A DNA stretch of 20,610 nucleotides, from positions 1 to 20,610 of the forward strand of contig CAYRTD010000069.1 in NCBI GenBank assembly GCA_964426915.1. The letters run 5' to 3'. A program made the translations under genes and the position numbers. Of the stretch, positions 6,763 through 14,600 are shown in pieces. Position 1 is the stretch's first letter. The number at the start of each line of letters is the position of its first letter. The notes beneath the pieces were generated by a model. It was given only the letters and a program-made list of their open reading frames with translations, was not told the origin of the DNA and searched no databases. The stretch is from CAYRTD01 sp964426915. GTDB taxonomy: Bacteria > Bacteroidota > Bacteroidia > Bacteroidales > GCA-2748055.

Positions 6763-9657
6763 ATGTCTTATTGGCAGGCAGGATACGGAATGGATAAAAA
6801 ACAAATAACAGATAAAAATAATAAGAAAATAGAAGTACTGGGAGCACGTGTACATAATCTTAAAAACATTGATGTTGAAATTCCCAGGAATACGCTTACA
6901 GTAGTGACAGGCTTGAGTGGAAGCGGTAAATCCTCCCTTGCTTTTGATACCATTTATGCAGAAGGCCAGAGGAGGTATGTTGAAACACTTTCTTCCTATG
7001 CCCGTCAATTTTTGGGAAATCTCGAAAGACCAGATGTTGATAAAATATCAGGCCTTAGCCCGGTAATTTCAATTGAGCAAAAAACCACAAACAAAAACCC
7101 CCGTTCCACTGTCGGGACCATTACGGAAATCTATGATTTTCTGCGCTTGCTATATGCCAGGGCCGGTGAAGCCTACTCCTATGAAACAGGTGAAAAAATG
7201 GTGAAATACACCGATGAGCAGATCATTGATCTGATTATGGAACATTTCCACGATAAAAAAATATACCTGCTTGCCCCGGTCGTCAAAGGAAGAAAAGGGC
7301 ACTACAAGGAATTATTTGAAACTATAAGAAAAAAGGGATATTTGAGTGCGAGGATTAACGGTGAAATCACAGAATTAAGACCTGGGATGAAACTTGACAG
7401 ATATAAAACCCATAACATTGAGATTCTGATTGATAAATTACAGGTAGATGATTCCGACAGGAAAAATCTGAAAAAATCTGTTGAAACCGCCATGGATCAG
7501 GGAAAAGGAATTATAATGATCCTGGAAAAAGACTCCGGTAAGGCCCGTTTCTACAGCCGGAAGCTTATGTGTCCGACAACCGGTATTTCCTATAACGAAC
7601 CAGCCCCTCACAGTTTTTCATTCAACTCTCCCCAGGGAGCATGTCCGAAATGCAACGGCCTTGGAAAAATAAATGAAATAGATATCAGTAAAATCATTCC
7701 TGATCCTTCATTGAGTATAAAAAAAGGTGCCATAAAAGCCCTGGGGGCCTATAAAAACTCTCTGATTTTCTGGCAACTTGAATCGCTGGGTAACAAGTAT
7801 GGTTTCGATCTTAACGATCCTGTCAACAGCTTTTCTGAAGAAGCCCTGAATAAACTACTTTACGGAACCGAAGAATCACTGAAGCTTTCCAATACTCCAC
7901 TTGGTACTTCTTCTAATTATTTCCTAAGCTTCGACGGAGTAATATCCTATATTCACACCCATATGGGAGAGAAAAATTCCATGTCGGAGAACAAATGGGC
8001 CAGCCAGTTTGTAAAAAGGGTGATTTGTCCTGAATGTGATGGAAACAGACTAAACAGAGAATCACTTCATTTCAGGATTTATGGTAAAAACATTTCCGAA
8101 CTGGCAAATATGGATATAATCCGGCTCAATAACTGGTTTGAAGGAATAGAGAAAAATTTATCTGAAAAACAAAAAATAATTGCCCGGGATATATTAAAGG
8201 AGATCCGCAACCGTCTGGGATTTCTTATTGACGTCGGTTTAACCTATCTTTCTCTTAACCGTCCTTCCAGGAGCCTTTCGGGCGGGGAAAGCCAGAGAAT
8301 AAGGCTGGCCACACAGATCGGATCACAACTTGTGAATGTACTCTATATTCTGGATGAACCCAGTATTGGTCTTCATCAGAAAGATAACCGGAAGCTAATA
8401 CAATCACTTAAAAAACTTCGCGATAACGGGAATTCCATTATCGTAGTGGAGCATGACAGGGAGATGATTGAATCGGCAGATTATCTGGTAGATCTCGGTC
8501 CTTTTGCAGGACGACACGGAGGACATGTGGTAGCATCGGGTCATCCCAAAGATGTGAGGGATTCAGAAACATTAACCAATGATTATCTTTATTACAGAAA
8601 ACTAATAAGCGTACCGGAGAACAGAAGAAAGGGCAATGGGTATAAAATAAGTCTGAAAGGTGCAAAAGGCAACAACCTGAAAAATGTAAACATAGATTTT
8701 GAACTTGGCAAATTCATCTGTGTTACCGGAGTGTCCGGCAGTGGAAAATCAACCCTTATAAACGATACTTTACATCCCGTCCTCAGTCAGCATTTTTACC
8801 GCAGTAATAAAGAACCGCTCGCCTATAAATCTATCGAAGGAATTGAAAATATTGATAAGGTAATAGAAGTAGACCAGTCACCCCTGGGAAGAACCCCGAG
8901 ATCCAATCCCGCAACTTATACAGGTGTCTTTTCTGATATCCGGAAGCTTTTCGTTCAGACACCGGAGGCGAAAATAAGAGGATATAATGCAGGTAGATTT
9001 TCCTTTAATGTAAGTGGCGGACGTTGTGAAACTTGTAAAGGAGCAGGGGTTGAAACCATAGAAATGAATTTTTTACCCGATGTTTATGTAACCTGTCGCG
9101 ATTGTAACGGTAAAAGGTATAACAGGGAGACTCTGGAAGTTAACTATAAGGGGAAAAATATCAGCGATGTTTTAAAGATGACCATAAATCAATCCCTGGA
9201 GTTTTTTGAAAACATACCTTCAATTAAAAGGAAGATCAAAACCCTGAAAGAGGTAGGGCTGGGATATATACGACTTGGACAACCCTCTACTACACTCTCG
9301 GGAGGTGAATCACAAAGGGTAAAACTGGCAGCAGAACTGGCAAAAAAGGATACAGGCAAAACCCTTTATATCCTAGATGAACCTACTACAGGTTTGCATT
9401 TTGAAGATGTCAGAGTGCTGCTTGAGGTCGTAGGTAAACTGGTGGATAAAGGAAATACGCTGATCATGATCGAACATAATATGGATGTCATCAAAACGGC
9501 AGATTATGTCATCGATATAGGTAAAGAAGGGGGATCGGAAGGGGGTGAAATAATAGCTACCGGAACCCCGGAAGAAGTCGCACAAGTGAAAAACTCATAT
9601 ACCGGCGAATTTCTAAATAAAGAATTAAGCATGAAGATTGAGGAATTTGCAAAATAG
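6763..9657 (+). CDS. uvrA: Excinuclease ABC subunit A (UvrA), nucleotide excision repair
   Basis: A 964-residue damage-recognition ATPase of the UvrABC system; a UvrA dimer scans DNA and loads UvrB. There are two ABC ATPase modules, each with Walker A (GLSGSGKS near 53, GVSGSGKS near 654), signature LSGGESQR and Walker B (ILDEPSIGLH, ILDEPTTGLH). The second zinc module is intact (CETCKG ... CRDCNG). The first is altered: CPTT at 270-273 instead of CPxC, facing an intact C294-PK-C297, so this zinc site has at most three Cys. An additional CPEC pair lies near 421. The true start may be Met10 (base 6790), because family homology begins at about residue 19 (IEVLGARVHNLKNID). A dispersed repeat begins 2 bp after the stop. 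Confidence 0.96.
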   Translation: MSYWQAGYGMDKKQITDKNNKKIEVLGARVHNLKNIDVEIPRNTLTVVTGLSGSGKSSLAFDTIYAEGQRRYVETLSSYARQFLGNLERPDVDKISGLSPVISIEQKTTNKNPRSTVGTITEIYDFLRLLYARAGEAYSYETGEKMVKYTDEQIIDLIMEHFHDKKIYLLAPVVKGRKGHYKELFETIRKKGYLSARINGEITELRPGMKLDRYKTHNIEILIDKLQVDDSDRKNLKKSVETAMDQGKGIIMILEKDSGKARFYSRKLMCPTTGISYNEPAPHSFSFNSPQGACPKCNGLGKINEIDISKIIPDPSLSIKKGAIKALGAYKNSLIFWQLESLGNKYGFDLNDPVNSFSEEALNKLLYGTEESLKLSNTPLGTSSNYFLSFDGVISYIHTHMGEKNSMSENKWASQFVKRVICPECDGNRLNRESLHFRIYGKNISELANMDIIRLNNWFEGIEKNLSEKQKIIARDILKEIRNRLGFLIDVGLTYLSLNRPSRSLSGGESQRIRLATQIGSQLVNVLYILDEPSIGLHQKDNRKLIQSLKKLRDNGNSIIVVEHDREMIESADYLVDLGPFAGRHGGHVVASGHPKDVRDSETLTNDYLYYRKLISVPENRRKGNGYKISLKGAKGNNLKNVNIDFELGKFICVTGVSGSGKSTLINDTLHPVLSQHFYRSNKEPLAYKSIEGIENIDKVIEVDQSPLGRTPRSNPATYTGVFSDIRKLFVQTPEAKIRGYNAGRFSFNVSGGRCETCKGAGVETIEMNFLPDVYVTCRDCNGKRYNRETLEVNYKGKNISDVLKMTINQSLEFFENIPSIKRKIKTLKEVGLGYIRLGQPSTTLSGGESQRVKLAAELAKKDTGKTLYILDEPTTGLHFEDVRVLLEVVGKLVDKGNTLIMIEHNMDVIKTADYVIDIGKEGGSEGGEIIATGTPEEVAQVKNSYTGEFLNKELSMKIEEFAK

Positions 9658-9658
9658 T

Positions 9659-9748
9659 TAGAGTCTGTCCATAAAGTCAGGTGTCTGGATCATAACCGAA
9701 TCCGCCAAATGGCGGTGAGCTCAGCGAAGCTAATGTCCAAAATCTGCC
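9659..9748 (+). repeat. Dispersed intergenic repeat, copy B
   Basis: Head TAGAGTCTGTCCATAAAGTC (9659-9678), GGTGTCTGGATCATAACCG, imperfect palindrome CCGCCA-aa-TGGCGG (9702-9715), then GTGAGCTCAGCGAAGCTAATG, the last stretch being identical to that at 20561-20581. It starts one base after the uvrA stop codon, so it forms the 3' end of the uvrA transcript. Confidence 0.78.
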
Positions 9749-9767
9749 TTATTGCAAATATTATATA

Positions 9768-9807
9768 AAACATCCGGTTGTTAAATAACCGGTAGGAAAA
9801 AATACCG
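9768..9807. promoter_or_regulatory. Overlapping alternative hairpins upstream of the LOG-family gene
   Basis: CCGGTT (9774-9779) pairs with AACCGG (9787-9792) around GTTAAAT. CGGTA (9790-9794), overlapping the right arm, can instead pair with TACCG (9803-9807). The two stems exclude each other. The 5' part AAACATCCGGTT matches the inverse of the motif at 5401-5412. Role unknown; it may end read-through from uvrA or be a leader structure. Confidence 0.3.
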
Positions 9808-9836
9808 TATTTAACAGCATTATAAATAACAGAACT

Positions 9837-10547
9837 ATGTCAAGAAGTGAAGAAAAAATTATTAGAGCATTTAAACAAAAAGACTGGAATGAAATACAAA
9901 CATCAGATTCCTGGCAGATCTTTAAGATTATGTCGGAATTTGTGCAGGGTTTTGAAAAATTAGGAAGTATCGGCCCCTGTGTTTCTGTTTTCGGTTCAGC
10001 AAGAACAAAACCCGATAATAAGTATTATAAGCTGGCAGAAGATATTGGTTATTTATTAACCCAGCACGGATATGGTGTAATAACAGGCGGAGGGCCTGGG
10101 ATTATGGAAGCTGCCAACATGGGAGCGAAAAAAGGGCGGGGAAAGAGCGTGGGTATTAACATTGATCTTCCCTTTGAACAGGCTGCAAATTTATTTATCG
10201 ATTCGGACAAACTCATCACTTTTAAACATTTTTTTGTCAGAAAGGTTATGTTCCAGAAATACGCTCAGGGTTTTGTGGTTTTACCCGGGGGATTCGGAAC
10301 ATTTGATGAGTTATTTGAAGCCCTTACACTCATACAGACTGAAAAAATCGGAAAATTCCCTATTGTCCTTGTGGGCACTGAATACTGGAAAGGCTTACTT
10401 GACTGGATAAAAACGGTCATGCTTGATAAAGAGATCGCTATCAGTAAAGAAGATCTGGATCTTTATAAGCTTGTGGATACTGCCGATGAGGCAGTTGAGC
10501 ATATCAATAATTTTTATAGTAAATATCTGCTTAGTCCAAACTTTTAG
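9837..10547 (+). CDS. LOG-family Rossmann-fold nucleotide 5'-monophosphate phosphoribohydrolase
   Basis: A 236-residue TIGR00730/LOG-family protein. It shows the GGGPGIMEAAN phosphate-binding motif (about 83-93) and the diagnostic PGGFGTFDE at 150-158, whose Glu is the catalytic residue of LOG enzymes. Members cleave the N-glycosidic bond of nucleoside 5'-monophosphates, releasing base and ribose 5-phosphate; plant and some bacterial members activate cytokinin ribotides, others act in purine turnover. Old 'lysine decarboxylase' annotations of this family are wrong. Substrate cannot be told from sequence. The first 40 residues (SRSEEKIIRAFKQKDWNEIQ...) precede the core and resemble longer bacterial members. 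Monocistronic, with intergenic hairpins on both sides. Confidence 0.9.
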   Translation: MSRSEEKIIRAFKQKDWNEIQTSDSWQIFKIMSEFVQGFEKLGSIGPCVSVFGSARTKPDNKYYKLAEDIGYLLTQHGYGVITGGGPGIMEAANMGAKKGRGKSVGINIDLPFEQAANLFIDSDKLITFKHFFVRKVMFQKYAQGFVVLPGGFGTFDELFEALTLIQTEKIGKFPIVLVGTEYWKGLLDWIKTVMLDKEIAISKEDLDLYKLVDTADEAVEHINNFYSKYLLSPNF

Positions 10548-10567
10548 TGTTTTTAGGCGGGAAAATG

Positions 10568-10586
10568 AAGATATTGTTGATATCTT
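10568..10586 (+). terminator. AT-rich hairpin after the LOG-family gene
   Basis: AAGATAT / ATATCTT 7-bp stem with a 5-nt loop, 21 bp past the stop codon. It is AT-rich and lacks a following T-tract, so it is only a weak terminator candidate. Confidence 0.25.
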
Positions 10587-10646
10587 ATAAGTTTACGGCA
10601 TAATTTTATTAATTTTAGATATTACTTTTCAACAAAATATCAGCTT

Positions 10647-12077
10647 ATGATACAGAATTTTATACTGTTGTTAAGTTTCGTTGTACTATCCATTTTTTCA
10701 TGGATTCCGAATCAGGACATTAATGTTAAAGTGGATGTGCCAAATGAAGTCCGCGCAGGCGAAGAATTTATCGTCACCCTTCACATTTATAAAGGTGACA
10801 TTGAAAGCTTTTCCCGTTACACACAATCGCTGCCCTATGGGCTTAGTGCTCAAAGGTTGAATACTGCTAATGCCGACTTTTCGTTTGACGAACAACGAGT
10901 AAGAATCATCTGGTTAAAACTTCCTCCCGAGGATAGTTTGACTGTGACCTATAAAGTCACAGTAGATCCTAGACTCACAGGCGCTTTCGAACTTGCCGGA
11001 GACTTCGCATTCGTAAATGAAAATCAAAGGAATATACTTTTAGCCGAGCCCGGACATATGATCAACATAATCCCTGATCCTTCCGTTGCTGAAAATGACA
11101 GGATTGACATTGCTGATTTTCAGGTTATTGCTTTATCAGAAGATGAAAACTCTTTCCGAACCATGGAGGTCGTAAGGAATGAACCGGTAAAAATCAGTGC
11201 TTTTGAGTATTCGGTAGAGCTTAATGTAAAGAAAGGGGATCTCAGTAAGTTTGCGAAAATTGAAGAATATATACCTCAGGGTTTCAGGGCTGTAGAAGGA
11301 GAATCTCAAAACGGAATATTCAGTTTTAATCAGGGTGTGGTAAAAATATTATGGATGAATCTTCCCGAAGAACCTCAGTTTACCGTGAGCTACCGTATTG
11401 TGCCGGATCCCGGAAAAAGCGTTGACAATTTTAATGCCAGCGGCACATTCTCCTACATCACCGGAAATGAAACCAAATCCATTGAAATTGAAAATGAAGG
11501 TGAGGTATCGCCGGAAGTCGCAGATGCCGATCCGGAGGTTACCCCTGAAGACCTTGCACAACTGGAAGAACCGGAGGTCGTTGAACCCGCCCAGGAAACT
11601 ACTGTTCAGGATCCGGGGTCTATCGTTGATGAAACAGAAACTGATGAACCTGACCCTCAGGAATTCGATATTGAAGGAAATGAAACGCCGGAAGCAATCC
11701 CACAGGAAAAAAAACCTGTTGAGCCCGAAGAAGTAAAAACAGAAGTCACAACTACAAAAACCCGTGAAGCCTACATGCTTGATCCTGAAACAGGAGTTTA
11801 TTACAGGGTACAGCTGGCTGCAGGTCATCGTCAGATAAAAATCGACAGATATTTTAAACGGTATAACATTCAGGATGAAGTAAAAATGGAGTTTCATGAA
11901 GGCTGGAGAAAATATACGACCGGATCCTTTGACCTATACAAAAATGCGCGGGATTATCGCAACAGAATATGGGAAACAACAACTATTAACGGAGCTTTCG
12001 TTACATCATATAATGACGGAAACAGAATAACAGTGCAGGAAGCACTTATGCTCACAGATCAGGAATGGTATAGGTAA
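10647..12077 (+). CDS. Envelope protein with duplicated beta-sandwich domain, acidic linker and SPOR-like C-terminus
   Basis: A 476-residue protein not recognised as a named family. The N-terminal hydrophobic segment (about 4-19) is a signal peptide without a lipobox Cys. Two internal repeats follow, about 25-133 and 172-283, with period 147: KGD at 49-51 against 196-198, FSFDEQRVRIIWLKLPPEDS against FSFNQGVVKILWMNLPEEPQ, then VDP against PDP. They read as extracytoplasmic beta-sandwich domains. Residues about 286-375 are a Pro/Glu/Asp-rich flexible linker. The C-terminus (384-470) starts YYRVQLAAG and ends with an FVTSYNDGNRI strand, the pattern of SPOR domains, which bind denuded septal glycan strands. 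It is the first gene of a two-gene operon (31-bp gap to the next). The SPOR call is by eye and moderately sure; the rest of the function is unknown. Confidence 0.85.
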   Translation: MIQNFILLLSFVVLSIFSWIPNQDINVKVDVPNEVRAGEEFIVTLHIYKGDIESFSRYTQSLPYGLSAQRLNTANADFSFDEQRVRIIWLKLPPEDSLTVTYKVTVDPRLTGAFELAGDFAFVNENQRNILLAEPGHMINIIPDPSVAENDRIDIADFQVIALSEDENSFRTMEVVRNEPVKISAFEYSVELNVKKGDLSKFAKIEEYIPQGFRAVEGESQNGIFSFNQGVVKILWMNLPEEPQFTVSYRIVPDPGKSVDNFNASGTFSYITGNETKSIEIENEGEVSPEVADADPEVTPEDLAQLEEPEVVEPAQETTVQDPGSIVDETETDEPDPQEFDIEGNETPEAIPQEKKPVEPEEVKTEVTTTKTREAYMLDPETGVYYRVQLAAGHRQIKIDRYFKRYNIQDEVKMEFHEGWRKYTTGSFDLYKNARDYRNRIWETTTINGAFVTSYNDGNRITVQEALMLTDQEWYR

Positions 12078-12108
12078 GTTTTCGTTTTCAGGAAAAATTC
12101 AATTACAG

Positions 12109-13464
12109 ATGATTTACAGAGTACTACTAGGGGGATTAATTCTTTTGTATTTTTCAGCCGAGCTGAAGGCGCAGGAGGAAGATATTGAGGATCTGCTGAA
12201 AGAAGAAGTCATCAATGTTAATCCTATTTATAAACCCGTAATTGGCCTTGGATCCGGAGTCTTTAATTTTTATGGTGATGTGCGAAATAACTATATAAAT
12301 CCGACGATCGGAAATTTTGGATATAAATTTAATGTAAGTACTTTCCTCGATGAAAAACACTATTACACCCTTAACCTGATGTTCCTGTACGGAGAAGTCT
12401 CCGGCAATCAGCAGTCTGTTTATGACATGACCGATAATCTCAATTTTAAAACCGATCTGGTCACTTTTGGATTTAATCTTGAGTATAATTTTGATCACTT
12501 CATTCCTCCCCAAAAACATTTACGCCCCTTTATATCGGCAGGAATTGAAAATATTCAGTTCACTCCCAAAGGAGACCTGTTAGATAAAGACGGTAAGAGG
12601 TATTATTACTGGCCCGACGGGTCAGTCAGAGATGTCCCGGAATCTCCCGGTGATGTTCAGCCTTCAAACTTCCTGCAAAGAGATTATATTTACGAGACTG
12701 ATTTAAGACAAAGAGAGAGGGAACTTTATAATCTGGGTAATTACAACAAGAGTACCTTAGCCATCCCTCTGGATCTTGGTTTAAACCTTCGAATTTCGGA
12801 ACGTGTAAACCTCAGAATGGGAACCTCTTTTCACTATACTTTTACCGATTTTCTGGATAATGTAAGTTCGGAAGGAACTTCGGTTAAAGGAAAGAAAGGC
12901 AATGACATGCTGTCTTTTAACTACTTCTCACTTCATTTCGATCTCTTTTCGGAACCTAAAACCGTAATTATAGAGAAAATGTTCGCGGAATATGAGTTTG
13001 ATGAGGTCATGCTGGGTGATGAAGATGGTGATTTTATACTGGACGCAACCGATCAGTGCCCAGGAACTCCCTACGGAGTTGCAGTTGATTCTGTCGGATG
13101 CCCGCTCGATCAGGATGGCGATGGAGTTCCCGATTACCTTGATGAGGAATTTTCACCTCCGGGTGCATGGGTGGATGAGAGGGGCCGAACCATAACTGAA
13201 GAACAATACCTGGCAAATCTTAAAGGCAGGTCTGAAGCAATGAACCGTAAGGAAATTTCTGAATATTTCGAAACTATTGGAAGGCCATATGTTCCAAGGA
13301 CTGCAGAAGAGATCCCTGAGAAATTCAAAGTAGTTGACATGGATGAAGACGGATATATTTCATTCGAAGAACTTTTACTGGCAATAGATCATTATTTTGA
13401 GGGAAGGCTGGAGCTTGAAGTTGCCGATATTTACGAGTTGAATAATTTCTTTTTCAGACAATAA
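12109..13464 (+). CDS. Outer-membrane beta-barrel protein with thrombospondin type-3 repeats and a C-terminal EF-hand
   Basis: A 451-residue protein with a signal peptide (hydrophobic 5-17, cleavage after about Ala21). An outer-membrane barrel covers about 42-290 (IGLGSGVFNFYGDV, YYTLNLMFLYGEV, TFGFNLEYNF, LDLGLNLRISERVNLRMGTSFHY strands). TSP3-type Ca-binding repeats occupy 304-346 (DEDGDFILDATDQCPGTP, then DQDGDGVPDYLDEE). After a helical segment there is one canonical EF-hand loop at 410-421 (D410, D412, D414, S418, E421). Proteins with barrel plus TSP3 usually end in an OmpA peptidoglycan-binding domain; here that domain is absent and the EF-hand region takes its place. Its operon partner upstream carries a SPOR-like domain, so the two products may act together at the envelope (inference). 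The stop codon lies 3 bp from the stop of convergent smpB. Confidence 0.88.
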   Translation: MIYRVLLGGLILLYFSAELKAQEEDIEDLLKEEVINVNPIYKPVIGLGSGVFNFYGDVRNNYINPTIGNFGYKFNVSTFLDEKHYYTLNLMFLYGEVSGNQQSVYDMTDNLNFKTDLVTFGFNLEYNFDHFIPPQKHLRPFISAGIENIQFTPKGDLLDKDGKRYYYWPDGSVRDVPESPGDVQPSNFLQRDYIYETDLRQRERELYNLGNYNKSTLAIPLDLGLNLRISERVNLRMGTSFHYTFTDFLDNVSSEGTSVKGKKGNDMLSFNYFSLHFDLFSEPKTVIIEKMFAEYEFDEVMLGDEDGDFILDATDQCPGTPYGVAVDSVGCPLDQDGDGVPDYLDEEFSPPGAWVDERGRTITEEQYLANLKGRSEAMNRKEISEYFETIGRPYVPRTAEEIPEKFKVVDMDEDGYISFEELLLAIDHYFEGRLELEVADIYELNNFFFRQ

Positions 13465-13467
13465 CTA

Positions 13468-13926
13468 TTATCTTTCTTTATATTTATGCAACCGGTCCAT
13501 CTGCCTTTTTGCATCCTTTTGCTTGATAGCTTCCCGTTTATCGTATTGTTTTTTACCTCTTGCCAGAGCAATATCCATTTTGGCATATCCGGATTTTGAG
13601 AAATAAACCCGAAGTACAATTATGGTATTTCCTGTTTCCTTTGTCTTCCTTTCCAGCTTTTTGATTTCTTTCTTCTGAAGAAGCAATTTCCTTTCCCGTT
13701 CGGGTGAATGATTATTATAATTCCCAAACCTGTATTCAGCTATCTGCACGCCTTTCACAAACATCTCTCCTTCACGGATATAGCAGTAAGAATCACCCAG
13801 GCTGACCTTCCCTTCCCTGATGGATTTTACCTCAGTCCCGGTCAGCACCAGTCCTGCAGTATATTTTTCAAGGATCTCATAATCAAACCAGGCTTTCTTA
13901 TTCTTTATGTTTATCCTGTTCTGCAT
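13468..13926 (-). CDS. smpB: SsrA-binding protein SmpB (trans-translation)
   Basis: A 152-residue SmpB of normal length. It binds tmRNA and delivers it to stalled ribosomes, where its C-terminal tail reads the empty mRNA channel. Seen: N-terminal NKKAWFDYEI, the GLVLTGTEVKSIREGKVSLGDSY core of the OB-fold, the KSGYAKMDIALARGKKQYDKRE segment and the basic C-terminal tail to residue 152. The tmRNA gene is not in this window. It sits 8 bp downstream of the Yip1-like gene, with which it is probably co-transcribed, and converges with the EF-hand OMP gene. Confidence 0.96.
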   Translation of the reverse strand: MQNRINIKNKKAWFDYEILEKYTAGLVLTGTEVKSIREGKVSLGDSYCYIREGEMFVKGVQIAEYRFGNYNNHSPERERKLLLQKKEIKKLERKTKETGNTIIVLRVYFSKSGYAKMDIALARGKKQYDKREAIKQKDAKRQMDRLHKYKER

Positions 13927-13934
13927 AATAAAAA

Positions 13935-14531
13935 TCAGGGACTAAAGGTAGTAAACTGAATTAATACTGTATTATATATATTATTAAAAATCATAGCAAG
14001 CAGAATATAAAGTAATATCATTACCAGAGACGAAAGTATCATAAAAACAGTCTTTTTGTCAGCTTTAATACCTGTAAAATGTTCTATTCCGTTCCAGAAA
14101 AGAAAAAATGAATAAGTCCCGAGAATATTCAAAAAAATCAGCTGGGGAAATATCAAAGAAGCTGACAGGGTGATAAAGAAAGGAATATGACTATATATCA
14201 CAAGAGTAAATACAGAGTGAGAATCGGTGTCAGGTTCAAAGGAAACGGCTAGTTCTGTAATTATCCAGGCAGATAAATATACTTCCAGAAAAAAAATGAG
14301 GAAGGATATCGAGCCACTAAAAAAAACATACCCCATGGCAAAGCTATCCTCTATAATATCAGTTAAAACCGTTCCGAGAATAGATGAAACACCTACTATA
14401 AGCGACATGGGCAGCAGAAGTTCAGTAATTACCTTTTTCCTGTAGCTATTTTCAACAGCAATCTCTGACCATGTCGCCCGGGGCGTGAAGATCAGTGATC
14501 TTGATTTATGAAAAATTTTAGTTAGATTCAT
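13935..14531 (-). CDS. Yip1-domain integral membrane protein
   Basis: A 198-residue polytopic protein with about five hydrophobic helices (roughly 36-58, 66-92, 107-128, 129-146, 160-184). The N-terminal cytosolic segment RSLIFTPRATWSEIAVE fits the '...P...W..I' lead-in common in bacterial Yip1/DUF1282-type proteins. Function in bacteria is unknown. It lies directly upstream of smpB (8-bp gap) in the same orientation and diverges from miaA. The Yip1 assignment is by pattern and should be taken as likely rather than certain; the alternative is an unclassified five-helix membrane protein. Confidence 0.75.
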   Translation of the reverse strand: MNLTKIFHKSRSLIFTPRATWSEIAVENSYRKKVITELLLPMSLIVGVSSILGTVLTDIIEDSFAMGYVFFSGSISFLIFFLEVYLSAWIITELAVSFEPDTDSHSVFTLVIYSHIPFFITLSASLIFPQLIFLNILGTYSFFLFWNGIEHFTGIKADKKTVFMILSSLVMILLYILLAMIFNNIYNTVLIQFTTFSP

Positions 14532-14563
14532 TTGTGATCCTTGCTAAAATTAAAATATTTTTG
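14531..14563 (+). promoter_or_regulatory. Well-formed Bacteroidetes promoter of miaA
   Basis: TTTG (14531-14534), a 21-bp spacer, then TATTTTTG (14556-14563): both boxes match the TTTG/TAnnTTTG consensus exactly. The predicted start is near 14570, about 30 nt before the miaA ATG. The -33 box abuts the start codon of the divergent Yip1-like gene. This is the best promoter match seen in the window. Confidence 0.6.
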
Positions 14564-14600
14564 AGAAATATTAGCTAATCAAATTCCGTGCAATTGTTAT

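Noticed and set aside
11349..11897. 182-codon minus-strand open frame
   Set aside because: It is antisense to the acidic linker and SPOR-like part of the plus-strand gene; Phe/Arg-rich composition is the mirror of Glu/Pro-rich coding.
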